Positions 11,157 through 23,100 of a DNA stretch of 64,000 bases are shown piece by piece. How positions within the stretch are numbered: the first letter of the stretch is position 1; each line of letters begins with the position of its first letter. A program made the position numbers and the translations under genes. The stretch is taken from the NCBI RefSeq assembly GCF_022581195.2, contig NC_061479.1:5704001-5768000 (forward strand). Reading direction: 5' to 3'. The notes under the pieces are model-generated. The model was not told the DNA's origin and made no database searches. It worked only from the letters and a program-made list of their open reading frames with translations. The DNA comes from Helicoverpa zea. Taxonomy: Eukaryota > Arthropoda > Insecta > Lepidoptera > Noctuidae.

Positions 11157-14100
11157 CTGGGGAAAGACCAGAGGATATTAAGTTAACGTGTACTAGCTTA
11201 CTAACTTCTTACCGTGCTGAGATAAAACATAGCCTGTGTTACTCGGGGAGTGTTAGTTTTTTTTTTAGTGTCAGTTCAGTAGTGTCAGAACCTTTAGGGA
11301 AAAAGTACACAAAATAATATTACATATACATACGTATGTAGACAGTAGATACTATAGACCCTGGTAGAAAGTAGTCTATAGCCTTTTTGATATATGGGCT
11401 ATCTAACACTGGAATATTTATTTGCATTAGTCTTATGTTTCCTGTGTTAGCGCGTTCATATTAGCAAACTCTCGAGCTTTAAAAACTTTTTGGGAATACA
11501 TATTTTCTCGTTTTCATCTGCCCACTGGATAGATTTTGATGAAACTTGGCAATCATGTAGCTTATTAAATATGTCATTCGGATCTCTTTCACGCCCGTCT
11601 CACGGGGCGTGACTCTGAATGATCTGAATTAAATATGTCATTCGGATCTCTTTCACGCCCGTCTCACGGGGCGTGACTCTGAATGATCTGAATTAAATAT
11701 GTCATTCGGATCTCTTTCACGCCCGTCTCACGGGGCGTGACTCTGAATGATCTGAATTAACTGTGGTCTTATTAGAACCTACATAATGATGTAAAAAGTA
11801 AAAGTAAGTGTAAATAAATACGAACCTCTTGAACTATGCGCCCAGGGGAATCCTCCAGGCAGTGGGAACACTTGTGTATGCGCTTGCGTTGGTCTCACTG
11901 TAACAATACAAACTATTTTAGTTTTGTGCGAAAAAAAAAATAACTTGGGATCGGGGCTGGTGCTAGTGTTTTTAAGGTGAAAGTTCGTATTTCGCAATCT
12001 TGCAGTATTATCTGCATAAAGGCAGTACTAGTGCAGACTTTTCCGCCTAAAAGAAAACCCTTCTTAGATTTAACCTTCTAAGAAAAGCTTAATATCGTTT
12101 ATTTAAAGTCATTGGGCAAAGCTAGACAAGGTTTTTTTTCCCTTAATTAATAACTTAAAGAACCTAGTGGTGGTCAGGCGGGAGTGTCCCCGAATGTCGC
12201 CGAGAGAACATGCGTTCTCTTATATGAATACTTTGTAGAATAGTATTTAGATAAATAATTGGCAATCTAGCGATTTAGAGCCAAAGGAGAATTAAATCAG
12301 TTCAGTGACTTTTCACGTCTGAGTATGTACCTACTGATTTGTCAAAATATCGGGCAATTTGTCGTTTCCTACTGCGCTTATAGGTACCTACATTATAACC
12401 ACCTCAGACTTCCAGAGTGTCCGTTTTCGGACTCATATAATGTTACAAATTGGACATTCTTCGTATGAAGCTTATGTCCAATTGCAATCTTAAATCACGG
12501 ATAGATTGGTTTATTGAAATCCACAGATCTTCGGGCATTTTAAAATGTAATAAAATCCCGCGCAATAACCTGTCAAACGTTTTTTTTAACAAACAGCAAA
12601 AAAAGCAATGGTATCGATCGTATTCAGACTAGTACGAGCAAAAAGGGCGTGTAACGTATTGTGTGACTTTTTGCAATCCATCTTCTGTTGATAGGGTAAC
12701 AAAGGAATTATGGAAAAATGTATTATTTGCTGCCAATTTTATGCCCATTATCGCAGATATTGAGCTTATTAATTTCTTTTATTGATGTTTTTGGATGATG
12801 GAATGAAAGAAAACAGCTGTTGTGTAGTAGACATCCAAAGAATTGAAATTAAATAATTGTGATTGACTCTAGTGTGAAGATAAATTAGATTAATATTATA
12901 GTATTTCATATGTATTTGTTTATTAATAAAGTTGCAGATTATGTACTGTATTATCGAGCAAGTACGATAAGAAACAGGTAAAATAACGCCGTCTTTGCTT
13001 TTCGTTAAGTAGATATATCTACTTAAATAGTAGCCAATACATACAACGACAATATACATATACATTTTCACATACAAATATGACGCTTTTCTGAAACAAA
13101 ACATCTTTAACTCCAAGAATAATAAATTGAGTCTTCTTTCTGACAAGACACCCACGACTATTAAAAGAAGTGAGGTGGCCCTTTCAAGTACAAAAGCAAA
13201 GGTCTTAAAATGAGCAAAATAAATCTGAACTCGTAACAAGAAGATTAAAAACATTTAATCCACAGCAAAAACATTATATCTATGTGAGAATTCGATTTTT
13301 ATTGCAACAAGGAATCGTCGCCATTTTTTTGATAACCACAGACAATAAAACACTCTTAAAAGTATGCGCACACTACAATCTTTTAGTCGGCCGATAGTTT
13401 GTTTGGGCTCATAAATCAGTTTGAAGATGAATGGAAGTATACACGTAACAACGATCCGGTTTTATCCAGCTAAAAACTTTGATTGAATTCACGATTTTAT
13501 CAAATCTCCCGACCTTTTCCCAACTATGTTGATGTCGACTTCCAGTCTAACTGGATGCAGCTGAGTACCAGTGATTTAAAAGGAGCGACTGCCTATCTGA
13601 CCTCCTCAACCCAGTTACCCGGGCAACCCAATACCCCATGGTAAGACCGATGTCAGACTTACTGGCTTCTGACTACCCGTAACGGATGCCAAGGATGTTA
13701 AATGACAGACGGGACCTACAGTTTAACGTGCCCTCCGAAACACAGTCATTGATGTCGATTTTCTAAAAACTTTTTTTTTCTAACCGGGCCAACAGTTGGC
13801 CGACTATTTAGTCTGCAGTTTGCACATAAATCCGCGGTTTTTTATCGATCATAGACAATGGATTGTAACCTTTTTGTAAACGACCTCCCAGTGTAGACTT
13901 ATTGTTGTCTATGTCAACGTATTTTTGTAATGGCTACAGTTTTTTTTGGATTATAAGCCTGACACGCCCAATTTGACCGAGTTTATATAAAAACAAATCT
14001 ATTGTTAAAGTAATCTGTAAGATAAACACAGTTTTTGAAGGGTGGTTCAAGTTTAATGGTTGAAAAATTAATATTGAATACATTTGATTTGGTTTTTATT

Positions 14101-17100
14101 CGTTTTGGTGGTTTAATTTGTTTTGTATCGTTATGTTATTACAGCATAGTAACTTTAATTTTTTTAATGGTAAATAGTACCTATGTACATGAAAGTACAT
14201 GAAAAATATTTTATTAAAAATACTTAACATTAACCACTGCTCTCAAACATCATTCTAGTTCTGTCACAATTACCTTAACTGTGGCAGAAATACAAGGTGT
14301 TGATTTGCATTTGGGCCATACTTCAGGAGGAGGACATAAAATACGTAAATAATCGATTGGAATTACAGTAGACGGGGAAATAGCTAAAATGCACTGCTTT
14401 TTTGTCATTGTAATGTCGTAGTATTTCAGAAGTAATGCAATTTTATGAATGAAAATTATGAATAATCGTTGCGTATGCTTTATGTTTGCGTTTGTGTGAG
14501 AACGCAGCACGGTTTTAAGGCCAGTAACACACGCGCCAAGTTTAAATACGGCTAGATGACATTGACGGAATTCCGAAAAAAAAATTTAAAAAAAATTTCG
14601 TACCAATTTTTTTGTTGATTTGGGTCGAGTATCATTAGCATAATTACGTCCTTGAGTATGGCATGGATGCAAAGCAACAGCTTGTTTATAACTATTTCAT
14701 AGAACTCAAAGTGGTGTCAAAAACCTAAGTGCGAGTCAGATTCCCGCACAACGGTTTCGTTAAGTAGTATTTTTTAGATTAAAATAAAATCATTTGACTT
14801 TGACTTAACTATACCATAAAACGATTTTTTTTCAGTTTTCAGTATTTGTTTTGTAGTAGTAGACCGACTGTGAAGTCCCGAGGAGTAAGGTTCCGTTTTA
14901 CCCTTTGGGTACCTTAAACCTTTTCAAAAAAGAATTGCTACCATATTTTTCTAAAAGAAAGAAAAGGAGGTTATTTACCTAAATAAGGATGATGACAGTG
15001 CGCCAGTAGATGCTGTAGATGCTGATGCTGCACGGGTATCGGCCGGCTGGCGATCGGCTTCGCTATCGGCCAAGGACTGCCCATCATCGGCTGCCGGTAT
15101 TCTGTCAAAGAAAATATTGTTTTAGAAGAAAATAATCACATTTAATAGTTTAATAGTAACATTTAAGCATTGCCGTCCAACGTGGCAATGTTGTTATCGT
15201 TAGGTTAGGTTAGGTTATGATGAAATGATGAAATGATGATGATGCAATTTAGAGAAGTAAAAGAAATAAATAAATCTAAAAACTTAATTTGTTTGAACAC
15301 GAGTTGAGGTCCAATACTTATTTGTATTTTGTTCTAGTTACCGTCAGCCGCGTATATATATCCGCGTCCCCTGTGACCTATTCCGTGCACAATTCAATTT
15401 CTAAAAGAAGTGTAGGTAAATAAGTAGTGAGTGAGAGTAGGTAATTCCTGAGATGAGCGGGTTGAAGCAAACAAACTGTTCCTCAGGTTTATCTCTATAA
15501 TGACGCTGTTATTTAAACACGAGGTAAGTTACAAATTGCAGAAAAAAATTCCGTACATACCTACATGAGAGAAAACTTGATGGAAAAAACTTAACCTAAG
15601 TTAGTTTTTGGTTCACAATGCAAGGTAACCAAAAGAAGTCTAGCGTTCAATATTACCTATTATTACATCAATCTACTAGAATATTCATCTCCCACTACGT
15701 CTTGCATACTAACGCAATTTGGTCAAACCATGAAATTGACCGACATACCCATAGAGAACAAAATGACTCGCAGAGATATCATAACGGAAAATCTCCTAAG
15801 AAAGTCATCACCTCCCGAGCCTTTTCCCAACTATGTTGGGGTCGGCTTACAGTATAATCGTATACAGCTGACTACCAGTGTTTTACAGGGAGCGACTGCG
15901 TATCTGAACTCCTCACCCCAGATACCCGGGCAACCCAATAAATACCCGTAACATTGTTTGTCAGACTTACTGGCTCCTGACTACCCGTAACGACTGCCAA
16001 AAAGTTCAATGACAGCGAAAAGTCTCCTAAGAAAGTAGCGTCACCAAAATGCGGGTGAACGAGGAATGTTACTTATAGCTCCGCCCTTACACGCCTTCTA
16101 TAGAATCCACCCATTATTAGGTAACAAAACAAAATCACTAATCAATCAAGACCAATCTTTGACAGATTGGTTTTGAGGTAACAAGAAAACCAAACCCCTC
16201 GTTTTTTAAAATACATATATAATAACACCTATTTAATTCACTCGTAATTGATCGCATTTCAATCGGACTAGCAAGCGCAGCGTTGGACGTCCACCAACAA
16301 GGTGGACAGACGACCTTATAAAGGTCGCCGGAAGACGCTGGATGCAGGTTGCTGTGGAGATCTAAGGGGGAGGCCTATGTTCAGCAGTAGACGTCCTATG
16401 GCTGAGATGATTATTTATGAGTATTTGACCTACAAGAAGGCTTCTGACCTACCTGGCTTATAGCATCTCCGTTCTTACCTTCCTCCGTGCACAACTGATG
16501 GGCAATATGCCTACATGGTGTCATAATCTACAATTGACTACCAGTAGTCAGTAGTTTGACATGAACTAGTCTAGCCTAGACTACTGTCTATTCTAACAGT
16601 GTTTAAGTCAGAATATTGTAGTACCTAAGTGAATTCTGGGAAGCTATGAATAGCAGTCAATTAATACATGAATATGTCGTGATCAATTTGACTCGATTGA
16701 ATTTGGAGCAATATTATATTATGGCTGAGTAATAGCCATGTGGCCAACAGACAATGTATTATAATTTATTAAGGCCCTATTTGCCATAAATGAAAGAATA
16801 AATAAAAAAGATACCGCGGCCCTGGCACATAAAAGGCCTATGACGGAACACGACGATTTTTAGTCAGTAAGAGTCTGACACTCCCTCACCGCTGCTAACC
16901 CACAGCGGGAGGGGTCATTTGATGATTTTTGACATCGTTAAAAAAAAGGTCATAGGATCGTGGATGGTTGTCATGGTGATTTTCCTTTAGGTAACTTGGT
17001 TGAGGAGATCAGTCAGCTAGTCGCTCCATGGAAGAAACACTAGTACTCTGTATCCGTATAAATATTGCTCGCAAAAGGCTAGGCTACGTAAAGAGTAGGT

Positions 17101-20100
17101 ATAATTTACTAGGGGATAAAATAATCTAGTTAACGTCAACCAGGGAATTGGTGCGAAAATAACTGTCTTTTTGCCCATCAGCATTGCACGCCAAAACTAC
17201 TGAACTGAAATTACTTATGGTCGGTTATGGTATACAGATAATCCAGAGCCTGAAAAAGGACATAGGCTACTTATTTTATCCGGATACGCGAAATAGTTCC
17301 AACAGGACGCAAGCAAAACCGCTGACAGAACCTAGTATCTATATACATAAAGAAGTGTACAAACAGACAGCCGGATCGATATAAAATAATCAAAGTTCAA
17401 CAGCTCAGTAATAGGATAACGATGCGATTATAATACAATGCTGGGAATGGCGGGTACTGGGGAATTTATAAACTGATAGCGATTAAGATATTTATGTATT
17501 ACGATAAGTTTAGGTATTTTCATAGGTCTTTTTTTAATTATAATTTTAAAAAATACAGTACCCATATTAAGTGGTAGATAAAAAAATATGTTCATACTAA
17601 CATACCACACACCCTGATAAAAAAATGCGTATTGTTCACAATACCTATTCAAGCGAATTTTCATCAAAATTGTTTAATTGTTTCACACACAATGGTATTC
17701 TGAAACTTTCACCTTTATTAAATCTTTTTATATAAAAAAAAGCTCCGTCGTTTAATAACTACTTACGTCCAGATTTTCAGTGTTTTTTTCCTTTGATTAT
17801 ATTTTTATGGGAAAAACTTCTTCTAGGAAACATTTTATTGTTTGTTTGTTCTTAAAGCAAACAAACAAAAACAATGCCCTCTTTATAAAATTACTTGAAA
17901 TTACACCCATAATCAAATCGCTACCGCCCCCGCCTTGTACCAACAGGCACCCCGATTTCTTACCACCCTCTGTCAAAGACACGCTCTCGATTATATATCG
18001 CGGACCTTTGTGAACTCATTAATCATCGCCACGAGCTTTACATTTATATAAACACAACTATTATGTGTGTGTGTGTGTGTATGTTTTAATCAATACATAA
18101 AAGGTTTCTTACAGATTATTTCTCGCACTCGCTGCATACGCCCCGTGCCAAAATCTCTAACCCCGAGTTACCTGATACCCAATTACATTAGCCGTTGCCT
18201 TACCAGGATAAAATATAGCCTATGTTACTTGGGAAGAGTGTAGCTTTCCAACAGTGAGAGAATTTATCAAATCAGTCGTGTAGTTTCGGAGTCTTTACAA
18301 ACAAAAAACCGTAAAAATATTAATTACAACAATGAATAGAAACAAAAAAATGTTTCCTCTTTAGGTGTGTGCATGACATTGTCTCCCGAGCCTTTTCCCA
18401 ACTATGTTGAGTCAGCTTCCAGTCTAACCGTATGTAGCTGAGTACCAGTGTGCCACAAGGAGCGACAGCCTATTTGAGCTCCTCAACCCTGTTACCTGGG
18501 CAACGTAGGTAAGACTGGTTGTCATACTTTTTGGCTTTTGACTACCCGTAACGACTGTTAAAGATGTTTCAAATGGAAACCGTTTAACGGGCTATACATT
18601 GTTCGGTAGCAAAGTACCCATGGAATTTATTTCGGGAACAAATATAATGACCACCATAAAATGCTTTGATACCCTAAGTTTTGCAACCAGAAATATCTAC
18701 TGAACACCAGAAAAATAAAGTCTAAAAATGTAATAGTACCAGCTATTTTAGTCACGACTTCACTTTAAATTGTATTCGACCACCAAATTTAGTAAATGAT
18801 CACCAACTCTTGACGACCAAATTAATGTATTATTTTTGCCTAAATAAGTCACTGTGATTGCCATAAAATGTAGGCTTATTACCAAATAAAGTATTATGAT
18901 GCCATATTAAGTTATGTGTCCGGCTTGCAATGCATGCGTGAGTGTCAGTATGACGAGTGACAGGGGAAAATGGAAGAAAATGACATATTGCGCCGACGCC
19001 AAGTAAAATTGGGAACAGGGCAGGAGAAAGAAGAAGAAGAAAGTGTTTCTCAATACACTCTTATCGCACTGTTTAGAGGCATGCAATAGACAATTTTCCA
19101 CGCTAGTGCAGGAAAAGGGTCCCCATAATGTTATTACATTTTTATTTTATCAGGCCGAACTTATTTTTTTGGAGTCAGTTTACTTAAACAGGATAGCAAG
19201 ATGTAAAAACTTTTTTGATGATCATTTACTACTTTTGGTGATCATTTACTACTTTTGGGATAACAATGATTTTTTTGGACTCATTTTGCTTAAATAGGAT
19301 AGCAGAATTTAAAAACTTTGGTTATAATCTTACTTTAAAATGGTGGTTTAATTTTGGTGATCATTTACTATTTTTGGCTTACGCATGATTTATTTTGGAG
19401 TAATTTCACTTAAATAGGATAGCAAAGTGTTAAAACTTTGGTGATAGTTTTACATTAAAATGCGAGTTTCATTTTGGTGATCATTTACTATTTTTGTCTG
19501 CTGTTTGTTACTATATCTGGTGATCAGTTAAACATAAGCCATTTATTTCCCTTATATATTCTTTTCTGCTGTATCTGTACTAATATGACGGAAAAAATGG
19601 AGAGTTTGTAATGTTGTAATCTCCGGATCTACTGAACCAAGTTTGAGAATAATTTTGTCAAAGAAAGCAACGTTGCTTGTTAGTGTAGTAAGCTATATAT
19701 TATCAGGATACGGGAAAGACAGGTGAAACAGCCAGTTAATAAAATTCTTAACTAATATAAACAAATGAAAATAAAACACAAACAAGGCTGTGGGCAACAG
19801 CTACCTAGTTATTTATAAATGAGCACATATTGTATGTGTATGTATCAAAAACAGTTAACAAATTATCCCCTGCATACATCACCACATTAAAAAGGGGCGG
19901 GACTATAATAAATTTAACAGAAAAAATAGCCAATAATAACATAAAATAACAAAGCAAAGAAAAGCGAGCTTAAAAAGATATTAACAAAGCCCTTTGTGAA
20001 CAGATCAAAACTATCTTTTTTTTATATTTTATTATGTCTATGGATTAAAGTCTGTTTGCTTTGCATTATGGTTTTATTGCCTCTATTGTCGGTGGTCGTT

Positions 20101-23100
20101 TTTTTTTGTTTTCTCAAGTGTTGCCAGTATTTTGGCGAGGTTGTAAGGACGTTTTAATATGGGCTTTTTTGCAGTTAATATCGTGCGGTTTTTGGCATTT
20201 CATTATTTCTTTTGTTGGGTTACTTGGTTTGTTGAAGAGAGGTATTGGTTTAATAAAATTTTAAGCTCGATTGGTCTTGCAGAAGAAGTAGTTTGGCTAA
20301 TGAAAGGTGGTACCAGAAAAAGCGGCAATTTAAGAATAAAAAAACATTCTACATAGGTACTTCATACGAATTAAGACCTGACTGTGTTACACACATTTAC
20401 AAATCCGTCGGGAAAATTCCGCTACTAGCTAAACGTCCACGGTCATTTTTCAAAACGATATCCTATTACTAAGACTTCCCTTTCCGTCTGTCACCAGGCT
20501 GTATTTCACGAACCATGACAGTTAATCAGTTAACATTTTCACAGATGATGTATTATTTTAACAAATACTCAAAAGGGAAATAAATAAAAATTGAGTTTTT
20601 TGCCACTTTCATACATATGTTTCGTCTGAACTCGCATCTATCCAGTTTTTAAAACACAAAATACCAATTTAGCTTACACAGTCAAAATCAAAGGTTGTTA
20701 ATACATAATTATATACCTATCACAGGTGCTTAAGAAACGTCAATAGCTAGGTATACGGTTCCTAAGTGGGTCTTATCAATAGAAGAAGAACCGACAAGAA
20801 ACTCCATAGTCACTCTTTTCAAATTCTTTTCTATCAGTCTCTATTACTTAACACCCTAGACTTTATAATTCACCTATTAAACCCCCGAAAATCCTGAAAT
20901 AACCTATCAAAAACATCCAGAAATCAACCCCTGTAATATTACAATAAAATAATTAAAATCACACCGGGGGCGCAACGTTTAAAATCGTTATCCCGGGGTG
21001 TTCCCGGGAAAACTTTCCCGGGGTAACGCCTCCGTGTAGAAAAGGGGGATTTTGTTCTCCTTAATCGGTTAAAATCATATTTTCTGGATACGTGCTTTTC
21101 TTGGGGGAGAAAGATTAATTACTTGTGTTTTGTATAGAAGTATGTTGTGTCTTAATTTGTTACCTAAGGATACTTATGTAGCGTTAGGTCTAGTTATGTG
21201 TAAGTGAAATATGTATTAGTAGTATTTACTAGATAACTAGATAAATAGCTTCAGTGAACTCTATTTGATGCTCAATCCTTTTCTGTGTGAGAGGAGACCT
21301 GTGCCCAGCAGTGGGACGATAAAAAGGCTGTAACAGTAACAGCCTATAAGTTCGGCCATTCAGAGAATGCGTTCCTGACACGTCGCGATTGAACTGACGA
21401 CGTAACTTTGCAATGGCGTTGCAGTTACGATAAAAATATTTTTGCTGGTTGTTTACCGTTTTAACAATTGAGGAGCATTAAAACAACATTATTATATCAA
21501 TAATCAATGAATGTTATAATTTTGTGCCAAACTGAGTGTCAAATAACTTGGTAAACAATATTGTTCTAAATCTATACTGCGCTATTACAAGGTTATGTCA
21601 GCGGTTTATATTTTGTAGTGCTGTGCTAAAAATAACAGGCAAGTATCGTAATCTGTTCTTATACAGTTATAATATAAAATAATACGTTTTGATTTTCTTT
21701 TTAAGAATTGGAAAATAATGGACTATAAGACTTAATTATAACTTTTATGAAATATAAAAATAAAACTATGACCAAACCGCATTTTTATACTTAGATTAAA
21801 AATGGTAACCCCAAATGGCGTTATGGGCCGCCATTTTGTGACGCTAAAACAGTCGTCCGTTGTCGTTTCGTGCGCATAGACCACGTTTTTCAAGTGTTTT
21901 CGATCTGTTTTTATTTGATTACCCGGCTTTTGTTAGACCGAGATATCAGGATTGATTCTGTTATTGATAATAATATAATTATACATGTAGGCGAAGATGA
22001 TGATGAAGACACCACCTCCTCAAGCAAATCGGAGTCTGATTAATATTCTGTTCGCACATTCAATTCAATGTACTTGTAACAAAGAATAAATAAAAAAATT
22101 TTATTATATGAATATTACCTATTTTTGGTTTCCACTTAAATAACTAAAATATAAAACAAATGATTCCGCCAATTTAAAACGAAAATAATCTTAAAATAAT
22201 GCGGCGGTTCATTTTGAAGGAACGGTAACGAACTCAGTGTTATGTTGTGCCCATCACTAGTCGTGACTAACTGATAGGTGTCAGGAACGCATTCTCTGAA
22301 CGGCCGAAGTATAGTTACTAGATACTTTCCCGCGGTTCCATTGCCGCACAGAAAGGAATAAAATATAATTTCACTTTTGGATAATGTTGCTTCCCAACAG
22401 TGCAAGAATTTTTCAAACCATTTTAGTGGTTTCAAAACTGAACCAATTTAAACGTTTGGTAATACTTACAAATAGCTTGAGTAACGTGCTATTTCTTATC
22501 CGGATGATGGAACAGCAAAGAACAAAGAACTGGTATTTGGAACAGATATATTTTACAGAGATTTCTTTCCTTGAATAAAACTTAAAGATTATATTACTAA
22601 GAGACGAAAGTTTGTTTTATGCAGGATGTTTGTTCCTGTAAAAAAATACTGCAAGAATTTCGACGAAACTTGGCAGTAACATAGCTTAAATATCACAAAG
22701 GCTACTGTTTATCCAGATATGACAAGATTTTTCTTAACAATACAACAAACACATAAAAGTAACAACATCATCATCATCCTCCGAGCCTTTTCCCAATCAT
22801 GTTGGGGTTGGCTTCCAATCTAACCGGATGCAGCTGAGTACCAGTGCTTTACAAGAAGCGACTGCCTATCTGACCTCCTCAACCCAGTTACCCGGGCAAC
22901 CCGATACCCCTTGGTTAGACTGGTGTCAGACTTACTGGCTTCTGACTACCCGTAACGACTGCCAAGGATGTTCAATGACAGCCGGGACCTACAGTTTAAC
23001 GTGCCATCCGAAACACAGCCAATGGTGTCTAAGATATACTTAGAAAGTACATACAGACTTAGAAAAGTTGCATTGGTACTTGCCTGACCTGGGATCGAAC

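Larger units (their letters stand above)
11157..14978. other. Dbx intron 2
   Basis: It holds a perfect 3 x 64-bp tandem array (11565-11756) about 410 bp from the exon 3 acceptor, an interrupted TIR element with a SINE inside (13376-13830), and otherwise AT-rich DNA. Long open frames such as the minus-strand one near 12769-13254 have no domain or exon support. Confidence 0.6.

Noticed and set aside
11565..11756. CRISPR-like array
   Set aside because: Units are directly adjacent with no spacers, in a eukaryotic intron. A simple tandem repeat.
12769..13254. 161-codon open frame on the minus strand in Dbx intron 2
   Set aside because: AT-rich, no ATG-proximal context, no domain or conserved pattern, no splice partners. 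Expected by chance in such DNA.
15200..15217. Ancient telomere fusion site
   Set aside because: Only three TTAGG units with no inverted partner; too short to infer a fusion.
20061..20356. Hydrophobic plus-strand frames resembling a small membrane protein
   Set aside because: T-rich DNA yields Phe/Leu/Ile runs by chance; two overlapping frames look equally hydrophobic and no exon signals support either.
22136..22435. 99-codon minus-strand open frame at the right end of the 960-bp MITE
   Set aside because: The frame crosses the element boundary into unrelated DNA, and the homologous frame at 44715-44897 is truncated differently. No protein family recognised.
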